This document shows positions 46,754-58,700 of a DNA stretch of 64,000 bases, in pieces. The stretch covers positions 5,690,001-5,754,000 of the forward strand of contig NC_064034.1 of NCBI RefSeq assembly GCF_932526225.1. The letters are read 5' to 3'. Both the position numbers and the translations under genes were made by a program. Under the pieces are notes generated by a model that was given only the letters and a program-made list of their open reading frames with translations, had not been told where the DNA came from and did not search any database. How positions within the stretch are numbered: position 1 is the first letter of the stretch; each line of letters opens with the position of its first letter. Source of the DNA: Nematostella vectensis (Eukaryota; Cnidaria; Anthozoa; Actiniaria; Edwardsiidae).

Positions 46754-49700
46754 CTACTTTGTGTCGAGAAATTCCTGGATGTACATGTTGACGAGCTCTG
46801 GCTCATCTTGCTGCACCCAGTGACTTGCCCCTTCAATGTACCTAAAAGACAGGATGGAGTTAGTTGTAGACTCTCCCTAATGGACCTAGATAAAGACAAG
46901 GAAAATATGAAGGGGAGAAGATAAAAAGAAACTACCTTATTACACTTTATTTTCGCGTAAATTTAATTTCGCGAATCTAGTGTCACAAAAAATATGTGTC
47001 GCGAAAATCATTTAGTCCACGAACGTAATAGTACCGTAGGGAGTTGACAATTCTGAACTGTATAGATTATGGTGGAACAAAATTTACCCCACGCAGTTTT
47101 GACGATTAAATCACATTTGAATTCCATTTGTTTTAAATGATTTTATTATACCAAAATCACGAAAAAGAAAGTACCCTGGTTCATACGAAAAAAGCTAAAT
47201 CGCGAAAATAAAATCACGCAAAATATCGCCATCTCAAAATCGCGAAATCATGATGTCACGAAAATTAATTAATAAGTTGCTTATAAAGTTCTAGAGAACA
47301 ATGCAAAGGATAGGATGAGTTTGTGAGAGATTGGTTATAGGAGATATGGAGAACGGGGTGACGAGGAATTACCTTGTAAATACAGTAGAATGCGGGAAGT
47401 GGGATGAAAAGGCACAAATAGCTAATTCAGCTCATCAAGTTGTTTTGCGTATCATTCTTGGACTGAAATGTGACTGTAATTGCACGCTTATATTGCGTTG
47501 AAAAGGTACACTTCGCAACGTATGTAGTTGTCTTGATAGAAGAAAACTGCCCCACAGATTTTACTTGCTTACCTTATAGTCAAATCCTCTACATACTGGT
47601 CCAGCCCATCATTCATTTCTTTCTCAAGGGCCAGGTCTGCTGTTCCCTGAGAATCCCAACAAGTATAGGAAAGGAATAAAGGCCACATGTTTTTTTCAAG
47701 AACTGAGAAAAAAGCACTTGGAAGAATCTGTTGCAAGCGTTATCAACTTGGAAATAAATGAAGCTTTATGTTCGCTAAGTACACATACCCAGACCACCAT
47801 CACAGGGACAGAGATTTTCGTCTTTGGAGCATCAGACCTGCTGCTACTACTACTGAAGATGTTTCTGTAGTAGTTAAGAGGGGGAGTAAAACTCCCAGGT
47901 TTACCAAAGGTGTACTTCCATGCTTCAATGTCCTCGTCGGTAAACATCCCTGGCTTCTTCTTATTCTAAAAAAAAAACTTAAATGTAAAAGAAATAGTAT
48001 ATTAAACCATAAACAAAGCAACCCCGCCAGTCAACCCCCTAACAGCCAGATTATTTGCATTAATACAAATTATATAGCAGTCTATGGTCCATGTCATATA
48101 TGTAGCATATAGCCAATCAACCAGCTAATGATTCCCCGCAGGCTCACCATCCTCCCGTTGTTATCATCAGAATTATTTCCCGTAAATGATCTATTACAAA
48201 ATAAGGGTCGAATGATCAGAATTATTTACCGTAAATGATCTATTACAAAATAAAGGTCGAATGATCAGAATTATTTACCGTAAATGATCTATTACAAAAT
48301 AAAGGTCGAATGATCAGAATTATTTCCCGTAAATGATCTATTACACTATTACAAAATAAGGGTCGAATGATCAGAATTATTTACCGTAAATGATCTATTA
48401 CAATATAAAGGTCGAATGATCAGAATTATTTACCGTAAATGATCTATTACAAAATAAAGGTCGAATGATCAGAATTATTTACCGTAAATGATCTATTACA
48501 AAATGAAGGTCGAATGATCAGAATTATTTCCCGTAAATGATCTATTACAAAATAAAGGTCGAATGATCAGAATTATTTCCCGTAAATGATCTATTACAAA
48601 ATAAAGGTCGAATGATCAGAATTATTTCCCGTAAATGATATATTACAAAATAAAGGTCGAATCATCAGAATTATTTACAGTAAATGATCTATTACAAAAT
48701 AAAGGTCGAATGGATCAGAATTATTTCCCGTAAATGATCTATTACAAAATAAAGGTCGAATGATCAGAATTATTTCCCGTAAATGATCTATTACAAAATA
48801 AAGGTCGAATGATCAGAATTATTTCATGTAAATAATCTATTACTAAAAAAAAGGTCGAATGAAATCTCATAAAGTTGTCTTTGACGTGGTGATGTCAATA
48901 AATCGCAAAAAAATCGAAATCTCATGGATTTCAAGGGTACCATTTATTGACATCAAAGACATTTTTTTGAGATTTCATTCGACCTTTATTTTGTAATTAT
49001 TTACTGGAAATTAATTCAGATGATAACATAATTCTGATGATAACAACGGGAGGATGGTAAGCCTGTGGATTCACAGGTTGCCTTTGGATGTTTCACTTTC
49101 TCCCTAGATATACGGAAGGACAAAACTTTGACATGCAGCAATAAAAATTGATCGACTAAAGACTATTCTGAAAGAAGACAGGGATATTTGTTTGGTAAAG
49201 CATAGGTACAGACTAAAAGACCGAGAAAATATTGGAATTATCATTTTAAAATGCACAATGTACAAGCTCCCATCTCTTATTCATGCTTGTTTTGGTTAAA
49301 TTGGAGATGGCTGTTACTTTTCCAATACAGTCATTTAAGATATAAATACATATGGCTGTTGATAATTTTTTACTCTAAAACACATATTATACAATATCAA
49401 AAATTGTAATAATACTCTAAAAATCTTGAAGGCCTCCATGTCATTAGATGCCAGAAACATCTCAGGAATGTAGGGTACTTGGAAAAAACACATGTACTGT
49501 GGGAAATAGAAAAAAACAACTTGTCCATAACACTGATATAAATACTTCTTGTTCAAGCATACACATCTTTAAAACATCCCCCAATCAGTACTTTGACATT
49601 ATATTATGATAATCATATTCATGCATGCAGGCATACCCAGGACTTCTTCATTTGAGAAAAATGGCTGTACAAGTACTTCTTGAACACACTATGAAAATAA

Positions 49701-52700
49701 CAAAATTCACCATTTTACACAGGTTTACATAGTCAAGTACTTCTTGAACACAACATAAAAAGCACAACAATTCCAACACAACAATTAACATAATAAACTG
49801 GATATTACCACACACCTGAAATGTGGAGCATTCAGGATAATCAGTTTATCCACCAGCTCAGGAAAAGCAGATGGAACGTGCCTGCAGACATTGAAACATG
49901 TTTCTGAATTACAAAATAGTGGTTTCTCGCAATTAACTATTCTCTAGTAGTGTAAAAAAATAATATCAACATGGCTACAAATGCACGGACATTGTGTTAT
50001 AACATTATAAATTTGGGGTATTATTTGCAACATTATTTATAGGGTATGGTTATGTAGAAGATTAAAATCCATAACTTAAAGAATGTCAAACACCCACTCC
50101 TTTGTTATTGTTCATCATTGAAAATACAGCAATTTATTCGCAAGGAAACTTCAAAAAAACAATCTAGGAATGAAGTCTGATAAGGTATTGACAATATTCG
50201 ATCGAATATCTTGGTTACTGATGGCTTGAATTAACCGATGGGAACGGATGCTTTGTGTGACTCGCCATTGAGTGGGAGCATAGAATGGCAGCTTGATTGG
50301 CCTTCGATCACAGACACATGCTGTTGAATTTTGCTGAAAATTCATGATTACCCGTGCGAAATGAAAATTCACTTTTTGCGATAATAGTCGAGTTTCTGTG
50401 ATATCCTGGAATATCTCAGAAAATCGCAATAAATCCAAATGAAGATAAAAAGGTGCGAGATCACACTTGTGAAATTCAAAGATATCTTTGAATATCGCAA
50501 CGACGCAAAAGACATGAATAGCTCGTTTGCGATGTTCTACGATTTTCCATGATATCGTATTAGGCGAGTTCGTTCCGGCTTGAGAAAAGAACCTAGTGCA
50601 AAAGAATTTGATACGCATGGGTCGACCTTTGGATATTCTGCGATTTTTTTTCAACATTTAAAATTAATTGTATTAAAATTATCCGAATTTGAAGCACTGT
50701 TAAGTTATGCATGACATTTCTAAAACGCATAGTTTTAAAGCGGCTTATAAAACAATAGAAATAAAACAAAAACAGAAAAAGTAATAAACAACATTTGACA
50801 AATTAAATGAATAAAACTCTTCTAAAAATATAAATACAGTGGAACCCCGGACACCCTCGAGACTTTCATAAGTCTCCGTATCATCGGGGTGTCCGTATTA
50901 AGCGGGCTTTGTTTTGTTTTACTTCACAGTACGACTTCGTCTTCTGGAAGAGGCGACTGGAAATAAGAAGTCACGTGACTTCTTAGTTCAAGTGTAATTT
51001 TTCAAAAAGTATAATAAATTGCACGAGCCCGTAGGGCGAATTTGAGACTCTATTTAAAGCACACGAGCGCAATTACGAATCGTATGATCACTTATAAATA
51101 ACACACAAATTAGTAAAGTCAAGTTTTTGTTTGAAACACAGTAAAACAGCGCGCTTTTTTCAAAAAACTGGTGTGATTCGTCCGTGGAATTGGACATTGA
51201 ATCTCAAAATGATCATAATATATTTTTTGTTTGTTTTAAACGCGATCCCCTGATAGAATAGAATAGCCATAGAATTGCTCTGTCATATTTTTTTGCTAAT
51301 TAACACCCGAGTGTTTTTTGCCCAGTTATATTTTTGCTTATTTTTATCACCCGATGAGTGTTTCTGTCCCGTCAAATTTTGCCTTTTTTCGCTAATTGTT
51401 CACTCGGTTATTTCCTCCCTCTGATTGATGTTGCGCTATATCCTTCGAGGTTCACGTGGGTAAAGGTCAGTTATTAAGAAACTCATAAATAATCATATAG
51501 AACCAAATTAATTCCGGCCCGCTGTAGACTTATATCAACATTGTGAATCAAGCCCTTAAATGATACAAACTTTTGCATTTTGCTTTTATTGTTGTCATTC
51601 TTCTGACAGGTATTGAGATTAGTTGATCGAAGTGTTACCTGGAATGCCGAGCCTACGACGCTCCCCGTGGAGATCGATGCTCAAAAAGCATCGATCTCCA
51701 CAGGGGCCGGGGTCAAAAATTCCGTTGTTAAGAGCGTGCGGCTTGTTATGACACTATCTTACGTTCTGTAATCAACATCACCCAATCAGAATCCGCTATT
51801 TTGCATACGTCATTCACCCCTTGCTGGCTGCCTGGGATGTCGCCGACTTGTACTGGTTCTCGTTGGATTGTACCGGTTGCATTTTCTTAGCGAATCTCCG
51901 TGATTTTAGGGAATTTTATCGAATTTTAGTGATAAAATCAAAATGATCTCCAAGAAATTTGTTGTTGTGGAGTGGCTGAACAACGCAGAGGATCGTTGCG
52001 AGTTAACAGTTCTCAGGGGAAGTGAAGTTTTGCGCCAGGGTGGTTTGGTATCGGTGGTATTCATTGCATTGCAGCAGATAACACACCAAGACTTTACGAG
52101 GCAGAAGTGTTGCAAAACTTCGGTAAGTCGAAGTTAGGCTTCTTTGTTTTTATCGTTTTACTTTATAAAATAGAGACCTTACGCAAGGACGTCCTGACAG
52201 CGCATGTAGAACGCGAAAATAGGAAAATGCCGTTCTAGATTTGCCGTCGCGGACGACACGCCGTGTTGTGTGAGCAGTTCGTGAGCGCGCGCGCCATTCT
52301 TGATGCCGTCCCGTTCTTGCGTAAGGTCTCTAATATAATAATAGAACTAAGCAACGGTAGCGCAGAGAATATTTCGGGTATTCAGTCTGAGTTCCTACGG
52401 TATTTCTCCTCATGCTCACATTCGCATTGGCTTTTGTTTCTTGAGGAACGTCGATGCCATTATCTTTTGCGGCATTGTCTGGCTCGATTTTGGATTTCTT
52501 TCCTCCGTGATTTGTAAATACTCTTGCTTTTGGTGGCGGACGTTTGGAAGCACAAGCAGCTTTACAGTTCTAAACTACGGAGTACATTCTTATAAAAGCA
52601 TGAAGTATTTGAACCCAGGGCGACGGTAGACCTCGACGGCGTTTCGTTCTATTTTGTAACGGACCGTAAGAAGTAAGAGCGTGCAGCACCTCTGTATTAT

Positions 52701-55700
52701 GACTTCAGTGCTAAAACTCGGAGCAATTTCAGAATAATATCTCAACTTGCAGTTTTTTTATTTGGATTTCAGACTCACAGCGCAAGGCAAGCAGTTTGAA
52801 AACGAGCTGCTTGAGGGAGGCAACGACAGCGTTGACCGAGGTAACATTATAAGAATAGGAAAATCCACAGAATATTAAATGCATTCTTCGCATCCCTTAC
52901 GTGAATGTTTTTGTTAGTTAATTTACCTTCACACAATTGATAATACTTTGCTAAAATAGTATATTAGTGTTAATGTAATGTTATATACCTAGAAGTAACG
53001 TAAAGTAAACACTTAAGGATACTGTAGACCCGGGCGGTAATTACCCCGATCGTCCCGGCAAACGCGCTTAATTTTAAGTGCTTTTGTCTGGTCCAAAGTG
53101 CTTAAACTTAAACAAGAGGTAAAAAACCTGAAAAGAAAACTCAAGGTGAGTTTACACCGTGTGATTATGCTGAAGTTTCAATACTTATGACAAAAACGAA
53201 ATGGTTGTTGTTGCTTAAACGGCGGCTTCGGTATTCTGAATCCACTCCCTGGATATGAGGAATTTGGCTCTCAAACATAGGAAATATTTAGGCACAAATT
53301 CAAATTCGGTACTTTTCTCGTGCCCGGCCTGGATTTTATGATTTTGTTAATTATGTATCATATATTAGTAGCCGAATGCAGTGAATATAACACTATCAGC
53401 AAGTAGTTTTGGATTTTTTAAAGGCTGTGACTGTGCGGTTTTTGCACATTGTAATAGTCCTCTCCGCTGTTATCACATAAAGAATATTGTTTTTTTTTTG
53501 TATTTTTTATAGGTTTACAAAGATGTTCCTGCAGAGGATCAGCCCAGTCCAGTGGTTAACGTCGATAAAACATAAAACAAACAATATAACCGGAACAGAG
53601 AACTCGTATAGACTATATACACGCCTGATTGCTTATACACCGATTTTAGCTGTTTTCAATTAATTGTTCAATTTATTCTTTACAGTCACAACAAAAGCAG
53701 AAAATTAAATATCTGTCAAAGCCCCTGGAAGGGGTGAAGAGGCTCCTGTCAGACCTCTTTACCGAAGAAGAGCTCATGCGGTGCACACTGAAGGGGAAGG
53801 GAAGGACCAGCAACAAGATGCAGATAATTTATGGTAATTCACAACAGTGCGAGAAATGCAGAAAGGTATCACTTACTTAACTGCAACTATCATTATTTTT
53901 GCAGGTGCAATGAGGGGAAATTACGGAATGACTGATGAGAAAATGGACCAGCTGATTAGAAATCAGCAAAAATCCTTAAAAGACAAAACCAAAAAAGTCT
54001 TCAGTAAAGCTAAGTGAAATGTCCATTGTTGGTGTAAAATGTCCGCTTAAGTAGGTTTTTTAATCATAGAGATATTTTAGCTTGCCTTGCACTTTTTGTT
54101 GTATACCAACTTTTTGTCGAATTTGGTTTTGTCTTTTAACGATTTTTGCTGATTTCTATAACGTTATAGAAGTCACTGTTCACGTTGTATCCGAAAATTA
54201 TAAAGTTGATTATCAAATTTTGAGATAATTGTAAATTTGTTCTGTATTCTAAAAATAAAATTATTTGCTGGAAAATATTGCTAGCTATTTGTAATAAATT
54301 ACCGGATATCCAAGAAAAGCGTATAATATTCTGCAAAATGACAATATGTCAATAACAATAACAATTTCCTTCAATTCCGAAAAATCTAATAAAATCCGAT
54401 TATGCATTCACTAAAATCAAAGAAAATCCAATATTGTCAAAGAATATCGTTCTTTATCGCAAAAGGAACAACGCATCTATGCATTCCCTGTCAAATTAAT
54501 GCATATTCCAAAAAATCGCATTATATCCAATTGGATATTCCAGAATATCGTAGAAAATCCTGTTTAAAGTAAGACTATGCCTTTTGAGATATCCTAGAAT
54601 ATCCTGGAATATCGGTCCAAATTTACCGTGAAAATTCACACCTTGTATCTAGAATATCCTAGGAACTCGCAGGATGTTCTAAGATGAATATCGTGAGATA
54701 TTCAAGGATATTACAGAAAGTCTTGGAATATCCCAGTTTCATTTCGCACGGAGGATATGCAAGTTGGAACTAAGCCCAATGAAGAAATTCTAAAATGTAA
54801 CCCATTTAACCTGACAAATTTCCCTGAACCCCACATCAATACTTACCAAGCAATGGCACCGCCCCAGTCATGAGCCACCAGAATACAGGAACTGTAACCA
54901 AGGGCCTCAACCTAAACAACAAATCATCAGGGCAAAGCAAAACTGCCAAAAAGTGTTGTTGGATCTATTTTAGTGTAATCCAAAATTTATTTGCATGCTG
55001 TTATCTAAGGCGCTACAGCAAGTTCAATTGCGTCTTATTATCCATGAGCCGTCGACTTGATTCATTTGCATTCATCTGAATTGAATACGGCTCATGGGTA
55101 ATATGGTGTTTGAACTTAGCCTTAGAAAAACAGATACATTTTTTTGCATGCTGTTAAGAAAAACATATTATTTTGAATGAGGTGAAGACTTTCAGTGCTT
55201 TAAATTAGAATCCAGTTTTAGCAAAAGTTTGCAATATCATTTCTCTCAGTTTCTTTGCTAACTTAGTCCCTAGAAGCAATAAGGTGCATTTTATGCTAGA
55301 TTGAGACATAGGTCTTTGAGAATCCAATTAACAGAATATCAGTCAATCATCAGACCAGCTATCAAAAGCAACAAATAATGACTCACAATCTCTTTAACAT
55401 CCTTGATCAGTAGCTTTGTTGCATATTGAGATACTCCTTCTGGTTTGGCACTCTCTCCATAACCCCTGAAATTAAGTGGCACATCTATTAAGCAGCCATC
55501 CTAGGATAGTGCAAAGTAACAGGACCGCTTCAAAAGGATGACTGATAAATACGATTAAAATAGAGGAGAAGCAATGAACTAGGAAAAAGCAATGGAACTG
55601 AATAATGAGAAACGTACTGTAAAATCTGCCAGGGAAAAATAGTAGAGATTGTAGTTAATACATCTTGAGAATAATGTTTTTTGCAATTAAGGTGTACAAA

Positions 55701-58700
55701 TAAACGAAATACTAAGGCACCAGGGGCGTAGCCACGGGAGTGGCTAACAAGACGCGCTTCTAAACAAGGGTTTTTTTTCTTATTCGGAACTTTCAACGGA
55801 AATCGGAACGCTAAACCTACGAAGGCTAAAACTACGAATGCTTGCACGTGTTACCTCTAACGAGATGTGCTTCTAAAATAAGGGTTTTTTGTTACTAATT
55901 CGATACAAATGGATACAAATTGCATATGACAGAATGTCAAATATGCGTGAAATAACATAGCACATATGGGCTTAGTGATGTTGCATTTCACAACAGAATG
56001 TTTTTTTTTGTTCAGATTAGAAAGGAAATAAATGGTGATCCTAGTATGACATCCCTACCCCTATAACTAAGCGAAATATACTGATTCCGGTGGTTCCGCT
56101 TTTTAGTAATGCTGCATACCATTGTACCCATTGCCATATAACAGAATCATCGCTGTTAAAGCAGAAAGATTAACTGCACCTAAGATCTACAGCAACCACT
56201 CTGTACTTGTCATGGAATGCTCGCAGCTGATGTCGATAGCTATACCAGAACTGAATAAAGCATAACATAAACAAATGCAAATTTATGGATTGCTAGCATT
56301 TATAAAAAGTGAAAAAAATAGGAAGGACAAAAGCAAAAAATGGCAAAGTCCAAATTGAAAGGTTGTGTTAACTTATGATTTGCTTGATTTTTTGCATAGA
56401 CGTTCCTTGTGTAATATAAAACAAAATAAGCTTTAGTATTTTTTGGTAGATAATCCATTGTTGATATTGCAAATTGTAAGACTCTTGATTTGTCTGAAAT
56501 TGCACAATTTGGGCGAAATTGTTACTTTTTTCATGATCTATGGCAACTTTGCTCAATCATATCTCAAGAATGGATCATCTACCAAAAAATACTAAAGCTT
56601 ATTTTGTTTTATATTTTGCAAGTTTGCCTCTAGGCAAAATATAAACAAAATATAAGCTAACACAACCTTACAATTTTAATTTTGCCATTTTTTGCTTTGG
56701 TCAATAGGAAGAAGATATACACTGACAGAACTTTAAGTGCGTGAAGCACACAAGAGCACCTCTCCTCTCATGCCCCTGAGGAGATTAAGCAGAGCCTACT
56801 GTAGATAACCAATACATGGGCTGGGGGGATTAAGCAGAGCCTACTGGAGATAACCAATACATGGGCTGAGGGGATTAAGCAGAGCCTTATGTAGATAACC
56901 AATACATGGGCTGAGGGGATTAAGCAGAGCCTACTGTAGATAACCAATACACGGGCTGAGGGGATTAAGCAGAGCCTACTGTAGATAACCAATACATGGG
57001 CTGAGGGGATTAAGCAGAGCCTATTGTAGATAACCAATACATGGGCATAGCCTACTGGGGGGGGGGGGGGTGAATAGGGGTATGTAAATCCACTGATTCG
57101 CTTTATTTTCGGGGCAAATCTGTGGATCCTCAGAATTTTTTTAGATGGTTTGGTTTGACAGATAAACAATAGCATCGATTGAAATTTATTTAAAATCCGA
57201 AATTCGACCGGCAAAGCAGTCAAAATCAGAAATCCGCGCCCGAATTGTCAACAGATCCATGATCCGCTGTACTTCCAAAATCCGCCAATCCGCTGAAATA
57301 ATAATCAAAATCCGTAATCCGTGAGCATCTCGGGGCCGAATCCGCCGATCCACAAACCTATTCACCCCCCCTACTGTAGATAACCAATACATGGGCTGAG
57401 GGGATTAAGCAGAGCCTTATGTAGATAACCAATACATGGGCTGAGGAGATTAAGCAGAGCCTACTGTAGATAACCAATACATGGGCTGAGGGGATTAAGC
57501 AGAGCCTACTGTAGATAACCAATACATAAGCTGAGGGGATTAAGCAGAGCCTACTGTAGATAACCAATACATGGGCTGAGGGGATTAAGCAGAGCCTACT
57601 GTAGATAACCAATACATGGGCTGAGGAGATTAAGCAGAGCCTACTGTAGATAACCAATACATGGGCTGAGGGGATTAAGCAGAGCCTTATGTAGATAACC
57701 AATACATGGGCTGAGGAGATTAAGCAGAGCCTACTGTAGATAACCAATACATAAGCTGAGGGGATTAAGCAGAGCCTACTGTAGATAACCAATACATGGG
57801 CTGAGGGGATTAAGCAGAGCCTACTGTAGATAACCAATACATAAGCTGAGGGGATTAAGCAGAGCCTACTGTAGATAACCAATACATGGGCTGAGGGGAT
57901 TAAGCAGAGCCTACTGTAGATAACCAATACATGGGCTGAGGGGATTAAGCAGAGCCTACTGTAGATAACCAATACATAAGCTGAGGGGATTAAGCAGAGC
58001 CTACTGTAGATAACCAATACATGGGCTGAGGGGATTAAGCAGAGCCTACTGTAGATAACCAATACATGGGCTGAGGGGATTAAGCACAGCCTACTGTAGA
58101 TAACCAATACATAGGCTGAGGGGATTAAGCAGAGCCTACTGTAGATAACCAATACATAAGCTGAGAGGATTAAGCAGAGCCTTCTGTAGATAACCAATAC
58201 ATGGGCTGAGGGGATTAAGCACAGCCTACTGTAGATAACCAATACATAAGCTGAGGGGATTAAGCAGAGCCTACTGTAGATAACCAATACATAGGCTGAG
58301 AGGATTAAGCAGAGCCTTCTGTAGATAACCAATACATGGGCTGAGGGGATTAAGCACAGCCTACTGTAGATAACCAATACATAAGCTGAGGGGATTAAGC
58401 AGAGCCTACTGTAGATAACCAATACATAAGCTGAGAGGATTAAGCAGAGCCTTCTGTAGATAACCAATACATGGGCTGAGGGGATTAAGCACAGCCTACT
58501 GTAGATAACCAATACATAAGCTGAGGGGATTAAGCAGAGCCTACTGTAGATAACCAATACATAGGCTGAGGGGATTAAGTCGAGCCTACTGTAGATAACC
58601 AATACATGGGCATGGGTATAGTATGTTTGCTCATTTTCTTAATTTGACAGCTGGTTTGTTTGGCTCCCAAACAATCTTTACAGTTGTGGAACAGGATGGT

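Larger units (their letters stand above)
50352..54751. mobile_element. Putative 4.4 kb terminal-inverted-repeat element carrying a BEN-domain gene
   Basis: Left end CCGTGCGAAATGAAA (50352) and right end TTTCATTTCGCACGG (to 54751) are exact complements. Further in, TTTCTGTGATATCCTGGAAT and the near-match TTTCTGTAATATCCTTGAAT (reverse complement on the right) extend the inverted similarity. Both subterminal zones are crowded with GATATTCC/GAATATC motifs, as transposase-binding ends often are. It is wholly inside an intron of the minus-strand epoxide hydrolase, 95 bp from an exon. No transposase seen and no clear target-site duplication. Confidence 0.55.

Noticed and set aside
48160-48860. CRISPR-like array
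   Set aside because: Regular 49 bp units without unique spacers, inside a eukaryotic foldback element.
50151-50657. 168-codon minus-strand ORF
   Set aside because: Covers the inverted-repeat and GATATTC-rich end of the putative BEN element; composition is not protein-like and no family was recognised.
57358-58602. 414-codon minus-strand ORF with 15-residue repeats
   Set aside because: Direct translation of the 45 bp minisatellite; unit length divisible by three explains the open frame.
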